A DNA stretch of 64,000 nucleotides from Whalleya microplaca. Lineage: Eukaryota; Ascomycota; Sordariomycetes; Xylariales; Xylariaceae. Shown one piece after another: positions 24,048-36,243 of the stretch. The DNA lies in the NCBI GenBank assembly GCA_022497155.1, contig MU385714.1, positions 930,001 through 994,000 on the forward strand. Reading direction: 5' to 3'. A program made the translations under genes and the position numbers. Each line of letters starts with the position of its first letter. Position 1 is the stretch's first letter. Under the pieces are notes generated by a model that was given only the letters and a program-made list of their open reading frames with translations, was not told the DNA's origin and did not search any database.

Positions 24048-24622
24048 ATCCTTACAGGCGTTTGGTCGGTGTCTTCTGGTTCTTGCATTCGGGCATAAAT
24101 CATGGTAATGGCATTGCGGGATGGCTAGAGGCTGGTGGTAGATAGCCCAGCATCATCATGAATGTGCTACCGGAACCCAAAAATGAGATTAAGATTCCCA
24201 AAACCACGTCCAAATCAGATCATGTTATATTGATATGTGCCCATGCTATGTATGCTATGCTATGCTATGCTATGCTGTATACTATGCCGTCAACACGCTG
24301 CTTCCAATCCGCCGTACGCTCGCTCCCTATGCAAGTGTATAAAGTGAATACCTACACATGATCTAGTATGCAGTTGTGGTATGTCATTAGATTTAACTCC
24401 TGACTTTATGTGGCCTCGATTGTAATCCTCTACGGTGTTTCAAATGTTGGAGTTCTGATTCCCAATGCAATAATTCCCATACGCCAGAAAAGACAAAGTG
24501 CCCGCCGCGAATCGAATCTCACCAGGCTGATATTACCATAGCCTCCCCAGTTGTATATCTTTTCTTTCTTTTTCTTGTAGCCAGGCGTGTGTGCGCGCGC
24601 GCGTGTGTGCAGAATATTATCA
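24048..24622. other. Convergent 3' flanks of RPS6 and PRS
   Basis: 575 bp between stops, with no gene. It holds a pentamer microsatellite (24251-24275) and a CG/TG dinucleotide run near 24585-24610. Confidence 0.6.
24251..24275. repeat. (TATGC)5 microsatellite
   Basis: Five perfect TATGC units, flanked by imperfect ones, in the RPS6 3' flank. Confidence 0.9.
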
Positions 24623-26180
24623 TCACACCGGAGCGTGCGTAAACAAGAAACTGAAGGCATTGGTTAGTTCAGTAACCAACCAAGAGATACTAATATCCGA
24701 AGTGGATGGATGGGATCGAAATCGACGTACCTGACACTCTCCCCGTTGTGCGTCCGTCGGATAGCCTCCGCTATCGTGGGGCTGACGTCGATGACCCGCA
24801 GCTTCTTACACCGGTCGACCTTGTCGCCCAGGGGCACGGTATTCGTGACGACGACCTGGCTCAGGCAGCTGTCGTTGAGGGTCTTGATCGCGTCGCCGCT
24901 CAGGATGCCGTGCGTGACGACGGCGATGACCTCGCGCGCGCCGTGGTCTTTGACGGTTTTCGCTGCCTTGCTGCCAGGGGGTTAGTACTGCTGGCTTCGA
25001 GCTTCGCAATGCTTGGGGAGGGGGGTAAGGGGAGCATTGGGCTGCTTACGCTAAGGTTCCGCAGGTATCGGCCATGTCGTCCACCAGGATCGCAACCTTG
25101 TCCACCACATCACCGACTAGTACCATTCTGCCGACGACATTGGGTCGCGGGCGCTCCTTATGGATGAGCGCAAAGCCGCGGTCCAGACGGTCCGCAATGG
25201 ACGTGGCCCTGTCGCAACCAGTCAGCTCTTCTCTTTATTGGACATTTCTGATAGTCCAGAAAATCCCCTGGGATCAACCTACCGCTTCGCGCCACCGGCA
25301 TCCGGACTGACAATGACGGTCTCCTGGCCCGGGAAGTTCTCCCGGATCCAGCGCAAGACGCTGGGCTCGGCGTAGAGGTTATCGACGGGGACGTTGAAGA
25401 AGCCCTGGATCTGCGAGGCGTGCAGGTCCATGGTGATGACGTGGTTGCAGCCGGCGGTCTGCAGCATGTTGGCGATGAGCTTGGCGGAGATGGGCGCGCG
25501 GCTCTTGTCCTTCTTGTCCTGGCGCGCGTAGGGGAAGTTCGGGATGACGGCGGTGATCCGGCGCGCGGACGCCGTCCGGCAGGCGTGGATCATGATCAGC
25601 AGCTCCATGAGGCCATCGTTAATGTCACCCGGCGCGGTGGATTGCAGGATGAATACTGTAAAACGCAGAAGAAAAAGGCGATGACGTTAGTTACAACAAT
25701 CGATTGATGATCAGTCCGGTCAGTCAATTGCGACTTCGGCGACCCGAAAAAAGACAAAAAAGAAAAAAGTTGAGGTCGTACGTACCATCTTCGTCTCGAA
25801 CCGACTCGCCCACTGTGACACTGGTTTCCTGGTTCGAGTAATTTAGGCTCATCGTCTTTGCGATCTCAATGCCAAGCCTGCCGGTAGAAGCCTCATGGTT
25901 AGCCAGAGTCTTGTGTGTTTTTTTTTTTGCTTGTAGGTCGGGATCTTCATAAAATCGCTCTCTGTTCGGCAAACCAGAAGAATGAAAAGAGCCATGAATA
26001 GCCGCGGGCGCAACCCTTTTTCTTCGCAAGGGATTCAGGAATCGAGAGAAGCGAATAAGACGAACATAAAAAGGAAAAAGAAGAAAATAAAAAAGGATCA
26101 TACCGATCAGCTACAGCCTTGGCCAGGCTGGGATGGCTATTGCCCGAGAGCAACTTGATCTCGTTCGCCATGTCGCCCAT
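24623..26180 (-). CDS. PRS: Ribose-phosphate pyrophosphokinase (PRPP synthetase), Prs2/3/4 type
   Basis: Six exons (26180-26104, 25877-25786, 25655-25283, 25208-25050, 24970-24731, 24650-24623) encode 322 residues, a normal length without the insert seen in Prs1/Prs5-type proteins. Seen: [61 protein letters not shown] (ATP and flexible-loop region), [11 protein letters not shown], the PRPP-binding loop [14 protein letters not shown], and the end [15 protein letters not shown] carried by a 28-nt last exon. Role: makes phosphoribosyl pyrophosphate from ribose 5-phosphate and ATP for nucleotide, His and Trp synthesis, in the cytosol. An ATG 9 nt inside the chosen start is an equally possible start. 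The first intron (226 nt) is the longest in the gene. Confidence 0.95.
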
Positions 26181-29100
26181 GTTGAAGCAGAAAAGGGAAG
26201 AGGGAAGCCTGACACCGCCGGGCCGCCTCTCGTATTATTTCAAGTTTTTTGGCGTCACAAGCAAAAAAGGCAGAGAGGGAAGGAGGCTACCGATGTGGTG
26301 ACACCAGTCAGCACCGCACAGATCCAATCGGGCGAAATCGCGGGGTTGCGTTGGATTGCCGGCCTGTGCTATGGTTGGACGAGGGGCTCTGAAGCTACTG
26401 CAGTGACGCCGTGGCGCACCAAGCAAGGGAAAAAAGAAAAGAGTAGGTAAGCAGGTAAGAACTGTGGCTGTCTGTAAACTGTAGGTTCTGTAGCTGTAGG
26501 TTATCGGTAGCCTAGGTATCTGTACAGTACATACAGTAGCTAACACGACGAACGGGTAGGTAGACAGGTCGGGAAACGGTATGTAGCAGCTAGATCGTGA
26601 GTCCCAAAAATCCCGGCGGCGATGGGGGGTCCATAAAGAAAGAAGGCGTTGCAGAAAAGCTTAATAAATCAGGTTGACCTTTATATGATTTTTAGTCTCG
26701 AAATTTAAAGCCATGACGACGAAACCAACATGCAAAATCTTTACCTGTGTACCGCGCCAGCCCTCTCGAGTTCCACCATTTATTTTTAGCTCTTTTAAGC
26801 GCAATTGCGTGCTCCACCGTCCACCGCCGTCTTTGTGGGGGAACGAACTCGATCACCAACCGGGGCCTTGGGATCTGTCATCCATTTACGGAGTAATAAC
26901 ATTCATCTATCGATACATGCGATATCATCTTCCACACAGCTTTGATACTACATCAGTAACTCATGCATAATTCAACTAAAGTCAAAACCACCTTCATGTA
27001 ACGTTTCACTTCGGAAGGACTAACAAGACAAGCAGAAAGAACATAGGTACGAGAAGAAGCCAGTATTTAGATGATCGGGACATTGCCTACGGAATAGCTG
27101 CCTGTTTTATGAGGACATTGCTATCATGTGCAATGTTTGTATTTTGTATATATACTATATACTGCACACATGCAGACATGCATGTTTGTTACTTACACCC
27201 TCAACTAGTCTTGAAGGGTTCACTAAGCGGGTTCTCTTCCAATCAGCTAATCAGCTTGCTCTCCCGAGCATATAGTCCTGCCCACTACTAGAGGTATGTT
27301 ATTGCAAACACGATCCCTTCTAATAGACAATGCTTAGGCTATAATGCATGGTATTTGCACTACTTAAGTATGTATCACCTTGCGTTTTACAAAATACCTA
27401 GATCTAACACTATTATTCAGATTCGGTACTGTACACCATGGCCTCTTACCATTGTAATGTCGTGCAATTGCCAGTCTCGCCATTGGACAATATTACAGAT
27501 GTCGTGCTACTCACCTCAGACGACTAACGGTCTAGTTCTTACCTAGGTTGATATTCCCGAGATCGCCCCATTAGGATACAATTCTCAAACTACTAAGGGC
27601 GAGACCAAGGACATCGCATACAATTACCTAAGCAGCTAAGACGGGGACATTAGAGTTCCTAGGATTAACCAAACTGCCGTGGTCAAGCCGTTAAAGCCAT
27701 GACCTAGAATATAACCATCTTATACCATCAAGTTCCATTGCTGTTCTCACTATAATGATGATGGCAATTGGCTTTGTAAATATTTGGGGTATATTTCCTG
27801 GGGCATATTTGGCGAATGGCTGGCTTCTGTCACCATGACTTTTTCCTGTCTGCGAGGGCTGTCTCATAATTATGATAGTCAGCTCGGATGTTCATATTAC
27901 TCCTGATATGCAAGTTGACATTTTTATATCCAATGGCACACGGACACCCTCTTGAGTTCCCTGTGGATTATATGTTCAGGTCGAATCTGGGGTGGATTTG
28001 CTCACAGTGACGGTGTATAGCATTTCACTTATTGACCATTACACCGAAATATCCGAACCATGAGCAAAATCGTTGCCCTGCGTAATCAACGTACAATTAG
28101 AGTCAGCTAGAGTTCTATCAAAAGAAGCATCTTCTCGGATATCGTCCTCGGCATATACTTTCCAAGTATTCCATCATCGGACGCATCATAGTCCCAGTAA
28201 TGGAGGCTTGTCGTTTACATGATCCTTGACGATCCCCAAAGCTGGTCTGGGGCTTCCCGCCACCCTGATGTGCAAGGCATCAAATGAGGTGGCTGTCTCG
28301 TCATCGTCGATTTCATATGCCACACTATTGCAGGCAGCGCGACCTCAACATCAGACTACCAAATGCTCGTTGTCGGTCTCTTTCAGGCGCCCGCACGCCC
28401 AGCCTTCGATGGAGAATAAAGTCGTTGTGTAATTCAAGTCCTCTATGTACCTCGACGAGGTCTTTATCTTTGTCCCAGTATAAGCCGCGTTGGTATCCCG
28501 AAGGTTTAAAATTAGCACATTAGTCAGTGCATTTGCACCTACCATATACTAATTCAAACTCCACCAGCTTTAGGGTATAATATTTCTCTTTCATTACAGC
28601 CTTTCATGTCAACTGTCAGGAACGTCCCTGGCAGATAATGAACCATAGGTACATTACTTCATACATATATAGGACACCTCCAGGACATTCCATCCTGGAG
28701 GGAAAATCATCAATTCTACATCTTCCAACAGCCACTGAATGGTCACCATCTCACCGACGAGTTACAGCCCTCGCCGATTACCCTAGTACATATGACAGCA
28801 GGCACTGTCCGAGAGCAAGGCCTTCTAAGCTTGCGTCCTTAGAGATGCGGGAAATATCTTGTATATACGTATAAAATACTTGCATTACTTAAGTGATAAC
28901 TTATATTACATCAGCTTCGTTACATTAACACAAAAATCATAACATTAAAGGTGTAATTTATCCACGCTTCATTAATAATATATAGAGTGGAATAAAAGAT
29001 AAAAAAAAAGAATAACAAGCAAGTGGAAATCTATCTGGCCGTGGCTTGAACTGAAATCTTACGTACCTGACTAGAGAGCGAGCTGTCGGAACAGGACGCT

Positions 29101-31009
29101 TTGAACCACGGTGGGAGCTACAGAGAAATTAGTGGTACGAGGAGGGTGTCTGCGGATTTTAGCAGGGGTCTTTTGTCTGTCAGGTCGAACTGGAAACCGA
29201 TTAGTATTTTCTCAAATTTTTCGAACTTTACCGCTGAGCCAGATAGGCTTCCACTTGCTTGTTAATATCTGCGTTCGAATTTTTCGCTATACGGACAAAG
29301 CAGCATCGGATAATTACGGATTCAAAGTATATCCGAAAGGCGGTGAAACAGGTGTGAGAACTTCAAGTATCCAACTGGTTTCGATATTGCCACGCTATTT
29401 ATATGTGTTGTATTTAAAGTACTGTCTTTCCGCCTTTTCCTACCCTATACCGAGATTCCCCGGCCCCGTATCTCATGCACACGGAGCACTTGAGGTTGGG
29501 AATCTTTGGAATGCGGACGGTCGTGTTCTGGAATGCGGCCGGACACTGCAGTGTGAAGGCGTACTTTCGTATCTGCAGACGACGGAACCGGCAATCACTA
29601 GCTACCTAAACTATAGAAATGTACAACCATGCCAAACGATATAGCCTCCCGGATGATAATGAGGCCATTATCATCACAGGGCAACTAGATGTCTACATGT
29701 ATACGAAAATTAGCGCTAGTGGTTTATAAGTACTGCACTTCGACTCAATGTCTCACCCAAATTTATACCAGCCACAATAAATCAAACGAGCCTGCGTCCC
29801 CAAAGTAACTGGCAATGATCTCTCACTGGCACAATATTTTGTGCAATTCAAGAACACACAGCCGGTAGATATTGGCTAATATACACTCTTATTCTAGGTA
29901 TAATGATTGTTGCTGCGGCTAGGTGAATCATAGCATTTCATTCAACGTTTCTAGTACATTTAACCAAGCACTTGTTCCACTCTATCTTAGTACACGTTTA
30001 TATACCCTTCAATTCTTAGTGTATTTACTTTCTCCTGATCAGACGATTGTATCAGACATTATCTGCTTCGGACTGAAGACCGGACCGGATCGGTGCCGGA
30101 TTCAGCTAATTATGGGTCACTAGAAAGGCCGATAAAGTGGGACCAATCGGAGGAACAAGCGGCATTCGTTAACGTTTCACATCTGCAGGTCATTACTTTT
30201 TGCCCTTGAGGCAGTACAAAAGCTGTTGAAATGAAACACCATCGCAAGTTTAATCTTTAAATAGCTGGCTAGTGGCTTGACTGCATGTAACGGCAGATCT
30301 TTTTGGGAAGCAGATCGCCTGGGCAATGCAATAGAGACCAAGTATCATGCTTCATAGGCTGGGAAACCCGCCACAGAAGGAGTCGCAGTCAACGCACCAG
30401 AGACACAAACTGCACAGCCTCGAGGCACTTTATAAGTCTTCACTATGGGGGCTGAACCTTTGGGGGAGGCACGTAAGTATAATACTACACAACCAGTACG
30501 ACACTATTACGAAATTGCCTCGCTGACTCGTTTCCGGTCTGTCTGAGAATTATACCTTCTACACAACAACGCCGTATCAGGAGATTGGACGGTGAAGCCA
30601 CCTACATAACCCCCAACCCCCATTTTTGACCAAGACACCGAAGGTGTACTATCGTGGCTCTGTACATCGCTACTAGTAAGCCTGTGGTACGGGTTGCGAC
30701 ATATCTAAGCCACGATAATAAGGAGATAAGGTGGTCATTTGTATGGTTCTAGGATATTGTAAACAACACTAACTTCATATACCGAAGTCAGCTGTAAGAA
30801 CGCGGCGTCTGGTTTGGTCGAAGCCTGAGAGCACCGGTGAGCAAAAACCTGGATTCATCTGACTTGCTCTCAAGGTGTTGGTTCCATCATCTTTTCCTCC
30901 TTCAATATATGTTCTATCCTATAAGCGTGATCGCTCTACTTATTATAGTCTTTTACCTGGCAGATTCATTCCAAAGATGGCAACCCTGAGATAATATCTC
31001 TTTATTATA
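26181..31009. other. Gene-poor intergenic region, 4.8 kb
   Basis: No reading frame here matches a family I know. The first 500 bp should contain the PRS promoter. Short fragments that look like once-coding sequence occur on the minus strand at about 27900-28545, but frames are broken every 30-60 codons. A 177-codon plus-strand frame at 29111-29644 has no recognisable domain. No LTR, terminal repeat or RNA gene was found. Confidence 0.5.
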
Positions 31010-32731
31010 ATGAAACCTAGAACTGCCTTTTTCGTGCTTTGCTCGCTCTGGTCGATGAGAGGCGTGGCGCTTAACATTGCCACTATTCATGAACACGTAC
31101 TCCACGACGGAGAACAGCAAGATATAGAGGGGAAAATCGGAATGTTGGAGCGAGTGTTCCGCGGCCGAAACAACGAAGAAGGGCCACCAGAGCCAACACA
31201 CACCAGCGCCTCATCTTCATTACTACTCGCAACGGCAGCTAGTGGTCCACCATCAAACTTGCCAATGAATGCACCTCGCAATTTTCAATTTTGTTTTCAG
31301 CATCCATTTCTATGCTTGGGGGTTAAGAAAGGGAGTGGTGATGGTGATGGAAATAGAGGAGGCAATGGCCCTAGTAAAGGTGACGAGGGCAAAGGCAAAG
31401 ATAGCACAAGTCAACCATCGCCACCTCCCCCAACTACCTTCATACCTGTAACGACAATCCCTCAAGCTTCTACCAGTTCATCGCAAATAATTACTACAGA
31501 AAGCGCAATCACCGAAACAAATACTAGTGAAATCAGAGAGGATCCGACTTCTAGTGCTAGCAGCAGCATACAGAGCGCGATAGATACTACGAATGCTAGT
31601 GTCATTGCGACAGAGGTACGAGGAACCCATTTCCCATCAGACAGCAAGCGGAAGGACACTAACAAGGCATTGATCAAGACTGCCACCGGCAACTCCACCC
31701 GGGTGTCGAATCTGACAGCAGGACAGATCGCAGCCATCGCCATAGGAGGAGCAGTGGCCACGGCGGTCCTCTCCGCCCTGCCAACCTACCTCATCATGCG
31801 CCATCGCAAATATAGGGATGAGGGAGATAAAGGGAGACCCAAGCCCGACTCGCCACCACGGTCCAGGGGCCCATTGCTCCCACCCCCAGCACCCCGTTTC
31901 AACTTCCCCAGCGACAACCTGCCCGCATTCCCGACTTACGCAACCATGGCGGCCGCGGCTCGTGATGAGCCGCCCAAGAACATGCAAGCCTACCAGCTCA
32001 ATCCGAACCAGGGAGTCCTGCCGCCGCCACGCCCCGAACACCCGGGAATGATGTACAGCGCCCGGCCCCTCTCCGTCCCCGGGCCCGATGGCTTACATGC
32101 CACCTTCCCCGTATCGCCCCTGAGTCCCGCGGACAGCAGCGCGGCCACAGTCCACGGGAGGAGTCCCAGCTCTAGCACGCTGCGCTACCCGACCCCAGCA
32201 AACCAGCACGCAGACGTCATCTCGCCCACGCAATTCTCTCTCCAGCACTTCAGCAGCAGCAACCAAGAAAGAAATCCGCCGCCACTGCCGGCGGCACTGA
32301 CTCCAGGGCGGTCGCGCCAACAGTACGGGGGAGTCGAAGAGCTACCACCACCACTACCATCACAACAACAACCTGGTCCTCCGCCTCCTCATCCTCCGAT
32401 GATCCTAACCTCAAGTGGTGCTCTAGATCCCCGCGTCCCACCAGCGAACCCGCCCCCGCGCGACTTCGTCTCCCCGACCATGACCGCGACGACGAATCGC
32501 GGGTCCGGCCCGGGACACATGGGCTGGCTGCTGGGGCAGGGGCCGGGGCAGGGGATGGGGCTCCCGCCCCTGATTCCGCCGTCGTATCTTGCGCAGGCGG
32601 GGTACGCGCCGGCGCCGGTGTCAGTGCAGCAGATTCAGCAGCAGCAGCCCCGGGCAACGCTGCAGATGCAGTCGCCGTTGCCGAGGCGCCCGCGGAATGA
32701 TGCCGGGGCGTTCGGGATGATTCCGCCTTGA
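31010..32731 (+). CDS. Type I membrane protein with Ser/Thr-rich ectodomain and Pro-rich cytoplasmic tail
   Basis: A single exon gives 573 residues. There is a signal peptide at about 1-20 (AFFVLCSLWSMRGVALN), then a short region with two Cys (about 95-102, FCFQHPFLC). A Gly/Asp-rich stretch (105-130) and a Ser/Thr-rich segment (130-235, several N-glycosylation sequons such as NTS, NAS, NST, NLT) follow. One membrane segment spans about 237-263, followed by basic MRHRKYR, so the C-terminus is cytosolic. The tail of about 300 residues is rich in Pro, with PPPLP and PPPPHPP runs that could bind SH3 or profilin-like partners, and ends in Gln-rich sequence. The layout resembles fungal wall-stress sensors and similar Mid2-like proteins, but no WSC or other named ectodomain is present. 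Function unknown. Confidence 0.75.
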   Translation: MKPRTAFFVLCSLWSMRGVALNIATIHEHVLHDGEQQDIEGKIGMLERVFRGRNNEEGPPEPTHTSASSSLLLATAASGPPSNLPMNAPRNFQFCFQHPFLCLGVKKGSGDGDGNRGGNGPSKGDEGKGKDSTSQPSPPPPTTFIPVTTIPQASTSSSQIITTESAITETNTSEIREDPTSSASSSIQSAIDTTNASVIATEVRGTHFPSDSKRKDTNKALIKTATGNSTRVSNLTAGQIAAIAIGGAVATAVLSALPTYLIMRHRKYRDEGDKGRPKPDSPPRSRGPLLPPPAPRFNFPSDNLPAFPTYATMAAAARDEPPKNMQAYQLNPNQGVLPPPRPEHPGMMYSARPLSVPGPDGLHATFPVSPLSPADSSAATVHGRSPSSSTLRYPTPANQHADVISPTQFSLQHFSSSNQERNPPPLPAALTPGRSRQQYGGVEELPPPLPSQQQPGPPPPHPPMILTSSGALDPRVPPANPPPRDFVSPTMTATTNRGSGPGHMGWLLGQGPGQGMGLPPLIPPSYLAQAGYAPAPVSVQQIQQQQPRATLQMQSPLPRRPRNDAGAFGMIPP

Positions 32732-33568
32732 TTGAGGCGCAGGAGGGGATAAGGGGTTTGAGTTCAGAAGGAGACTAGTTGGAGTTGAGCTGCTCGAGCG
32801 GAATAAAATTAGCGCTGTTAGGAATCGAAATTAATTCCACCGTAGCAGCCAGAGATGTTGGTCGAGAGGGAAAGGCCGGCTTGAAGCGTAGGATAAAATG
32901 GTATATTTCCACATATGTATGTATTAGTTTCGGGATCTACGGTAACGTACCCAGCGCAACACTGAGCTGGGTAAATTGGCGCTCTGGCGGCATTCTGTTG
33001 GGTTTTAATGGTGGTTGGCTTTGAGTCTGGTAATAAATGCTTGACATTCCTTTCCACATTAGCATACATCTCCCACTAAATCTTGCCTAAGATAAATATC
33101 ATTGACCATGCCGCCCACCGATTACTTTCCCAGTACCGGTATCACCTTCTGCCAACTGGGATACCTGACACTGTAAAACTGAATGTTTTCTATCATTGAC
33201 ACATACACCTTATGTACAGTTAAATTAGAGTCTAGAGCAAGGGTTCCCACAACCAAGCGTTTCTAGCCTCCTGAGGTACCACCTAGCCAGCCTAGCCTAA
33301 CCTAACCTAACGCCAGCCATGCACACCACCGTCACGCCGTAAAGACATCTTCTGTTAACACATTGTCCGAATGGTCGAGATCGAACGTTTTCTCGTTCAA
33401 TAGATATGAGGAACCCCCTCGAAGATCCGAAAAGGGGCCTAATGAGGTTGCGAAGTTGCGGTAGTCCCGGAACCAATTTTGAACCTAGATCAGCCGGCAA
33501 GATATCCTAAGACATCTTATATTTTTCTCTTGATCGGAGGACCAAGTTGCCTTGATACCAAAGCCCCT
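32732..33568. other. Convergent 3' flanks, no gene seen
   Basis: 837 bp with only short frames. A short CCTAA run at 33296-33310 is the only repeat seen. Confidence 0.55.
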
Positions 33569-34412
33569 TTATACGGGCAGCTTGAACTTCTTGCCCTTCA
33601 TGACCTTGGTGTAGTAGATCCAGAAGAAGTCGCTGTACAGAATGGTTTGAACGAGACCGGCAACGATGGCGATCCAATCGACCTGGTGGTTGGGCTCGGA
33701 GAAGTATCTGTATATCCAGTTGGGGATGTAGAGGCCGCGGTAGATACCCAGAGCGAACAGATAGTGAGTGGTGATGGTCTCCGCCTCGCCGGTGCGCTGC
33801 AGCATGAACAGTTGAGGGAGGATAGCCACGGACTCCAACCAGATGGAGAACGCCCACAGAATCTCGGACGGCGTGTACTTGTAGGGTATCAGGATAGCCA
33901 GGACAGCCGCACCACCGAGCAAGTATTGCACGCGGAAAGTGTCGAGGTTCGGGTCGTGCGTGGGCTTGTACTTGGTGGTCATCAGATAGACGATGTAGCT
34001 CTGGGCACCGATAAAGAGGATCTTGAAGATGATGTTGTAGAAGCTTTGGGTACTAAAGAGGTCTGGGCCACATTTGACCATAAGTATAAAAACGCAACGT
34101 CGGAAGTAGCATAACAAGTAACAACGCGATGACATACCTAAGTAACGAGTAATGTAAACTATCAGGTACAAGGCCTGAGATTTGAACGAAATGCCCGTGC
34201 AGCCCTGACGTAGCTGTTAGATCTTGTCATTTCGGAGGGTGTTGTACATAGTGGAACCAACATTAAGCTCCGTCATCTTGTGGAGGAGGATCAAGATCGA
34301 GGCTAAATGAGAGAAGTCCGCTGAAAAGAGTCATTAGTATTTATGAACTAGGAATATCTTATAGTATGGCGCATTGATACATACCTAGGACTCGAAATAC
34401 GTTTAACGTCAT
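33569..34412 (-). CDS. ERD2: ER lumen protein-retaining receptor (H/KDEL receptor)
   Basis: Four exons (34412-34385, 34320-34262, 34204-34138, 34062-33569) encode 215 residues, the expected length. The sequence begins MTLNVFRVLADFSHLASILILLHKM and runs GISFKSQALYLIVYITRYLDLF, the ERD2 signature region. YIVYLMTTKYKPTHDPNLDTF, LWAFSIWLESVAILPQLFML, THYLFALGIYRGLYIPNWIYR and a C-terminus KGKKFKLPV with a Lys-rich retrieval-type tail follow. It has seven membrane segments. Role: binds escaped HDEL/KDEL proteins in the Golgi and returns them to the ER in COPI vesicles. The intron between exons 2 and 3 uses a weak GTTGGT donor but restores the conserved frame; it is 57 nt long. Confidence 0.95.
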
Positions 34413-35208
34413 GGTCAGGTTGGAGGGAGCTGAGCTCCAGGGAGAGAAGCTCTACGATGGCCGGGGCGATGGCTTCGGGCAGACAGCTCCCATAGAGCTT
34501 AGTATTCGATATATGATATACGGTTGATGGGATTCACGGGATTATCGGAAGAAAGAAAATACACTGCAGGTAATACTCGCAGGTGCGTGCGAATATTCGG
34601 TGGTGTTGTCAATCGATATGTTTTCCCTGTAATAAGGAAACAACAGACAGACGTTGACAAACTGACGGATTGGGATTGAACAAGTCTAAGAATGTTTCTT
34701 TGAAAGGACACAATGCACCTTGGGACGCGACTGACGTATGATTGGATCCTGAACCCTGGCTATTATATTTAAAGGTATTTAAAAGTACATCGTGGCTGAT
34801 GTTTCATATCCAAATTTAGCCATGGAATTGATGTGGCTTGTACTTTGGGTATGTGGCTAGTGCGTTAATAACCTTGGAATTGCACATGCTCTCCGGCGCT
34901 TTCCAGTTGACGTATTACAAAGCTGCCTTGCACGAATACAACTTGAACGTATCGGTACTTCATATATGTACTTTCGTACATCTGTAGAATCTCTTCGAAA
35001 GCGTTGTCTTATATTGATTACAAAGTCCGCTTTGGTCGACAGGTAGGGTCATTCACTTCTCTTTAAATAATACATCTTGTATTGCCATTGTTTTCCCGCG
35101 TCTATCAGCAGTAATATTTCTCTATATATTACAGGATCTCTAGTAGTCATATTTCAACCCAAACCATCTCCGTTCCCTTCCGTCTGCATACCTATCGCAT
35201 CCGCCACC
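34413..35208. promoter_or_regulatory. Divergent promoter region, ERD2 and the WLM protease
   Basis: 796 bp between two divergent start codons. It must hold both promoters. No gene or repeat is visible, and no factor site can be named. Confidence 0.5.
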
Positions 35209-36243
35209 ATGGCAGAACAAGACGAGAACCTGCAGGAAACTAAGGGCATTATCATAAACTTCATCCACCATGGCAAAGCCCACGACTTCGAGATGGATCC
35301 CGAAGCCACCGTCGCCGACCTCGCCAACGAGATCCAAAACGAGCTCTTCATCCCCGTCGACAACCAGAAACTCATGATCCCCAAGCTGGGCCTGCTGAAG
35401 GCGCCCTTCGGCGACCGTCCCGCCGCAGACCTGCAGAACAAGAAGATCACGCTGATCGGCACGTCGAGCGCGGAGATCGCCTCGCTGGCGTCCGCGTCGC
35501 AGCGGGCCGCATCCCGCCAGGAACACCTCGCCGCGGCGCGCCGGAACCTGCCGAAGGCGTACTCCCGCCGCGACCCCCGCCGCGCGCACGAGGACAGCAC
35601 CTACACGTTCATGGAGCTGCGCCCGCTCCCGAACCTGCCCAACCCGCCCCGCTCGCTCGCCTTCCTCGAGCGCCTCAAGGCCGACCCCGGCATCCGCGCC
35701 GCCATGCGCGCGCACAAGTTCCGCGTCGGCCTGCTGACCGAGATGGACCCGCTGTCGTACACGGAGGCCAGCCACGAGGGGACCACGCGCATCCTCGGGC
35801 TGAATCGGAATAGGGGCGAGATCATCGAGTTGCGCCTGCGGACTGATGCGTATGACGGCTATCGCGACTACAAGACGATTCGGAATACGCTTTGCCACGA
35901 GCTCGCGCACAATGTTCACGGCCCCCACGATCGCCAGTTCTGGGATCTGTGTCATCAGATCGAGCGCGAGGTTGCTAAGGCCGATTGGAAGAGTGGTGGA
36001 CGGAGCGTAGGCGAAGCTGGTCATTACGAGCCTAGCGAGGAAATCGCTTATGATTGCGGAGTATGGACGGGCGGCGAGTTCGTCCTTGGTGGTGAAGGAT
36101 TTCGTGCTGGTCCTAGCGCAGATACAGCCGGGTTGAGTAGAAGTGAGGTCATCGATAGGGCGGTTCAGGAACGTATCAAGAAGATCAGGCAGAAACGGGC
36201 CGAGTCTGAAGAAGAGGCGACTGGGTCGAAAAACAGCGGATAG
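35209..36243 (+). CDS. Ubiquitin-like plus WLM-domain metalloprotease
   Basis: A single exon gives 344 residues. The start is chosen at 35209 because it sits in a textbook GCCACCATGG context; an in-frame ATG at 35077 would add a non-conserved leader. Residues about 12-85 form a ubiquitin-like fold (IIINFIHHGKAHDFEMDPEATVADL, QKLMIPKLGLLK). Residues about 135-290 are the WLM domain, with the zinc site HELAH at 230-234 followed by NVHGPHD. WLM proteins are Wss1/SPRTN-related proteases. The UBL-WLM form is known in fission yeast and plants; Wss1 itself digests DNA-protein crosslinks and acts with SUMO and Cdc48. The exact substrate here is not known. The C-terminus is charged. The first 550 bp are markedly more GC-rich than the rest. 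Confidence 0.9.
   Translation: MAEQDENLQETKGIIINFIHHGKAHDFEMDPEATVADLANEIQNELFIPVDNQKLMIPKLGLLKAPFGDRPAADLQNKKITLIGTSSAEIASLASASQRAASRQEHLAAARRNLPKAYSRRDPRRAHEDSTYTFMELRPLPNLPNPPRSLAFLERLKADPGIRAAMRAHKFRVGLLTEMDPLSYTEASHEGTTRILGLNRNRGEIIELRLRTDAYDGYRDYKTIRNTLCHELAHNVHGPHDRQFWDLCHQIEREVAKADWKSGGRSVGEAGHYEPSEEIAYDCGVWTGGEFVLGGEGFRAGPSADTAGLSRSEVIDRAVQERIKKIRQKRAESEEEATGSKNSG

Noticed and set aside
29111..29644. 177-codon plus-strand frame with a PIPRFPGP stretch recalling the P450 N-terminus
   Set aside because: No membrane anchor in the right place, and no P450 motifs (ExxR, Cys-haem loop) in any downstream frame.
33291..33310. CCTAA repeats resembling telomere sequence
   Set aside because: Only about three units, of five bases rather than the fungal CCCTAA six, so chance low complexity.
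35140..36024. 294-codon minus-strand open frame
   Set aside because: It lies exactly antisense to the UBL-WLM gene, which has a clear domain match; GC-rich coding sequence commonly leaves such shadows.
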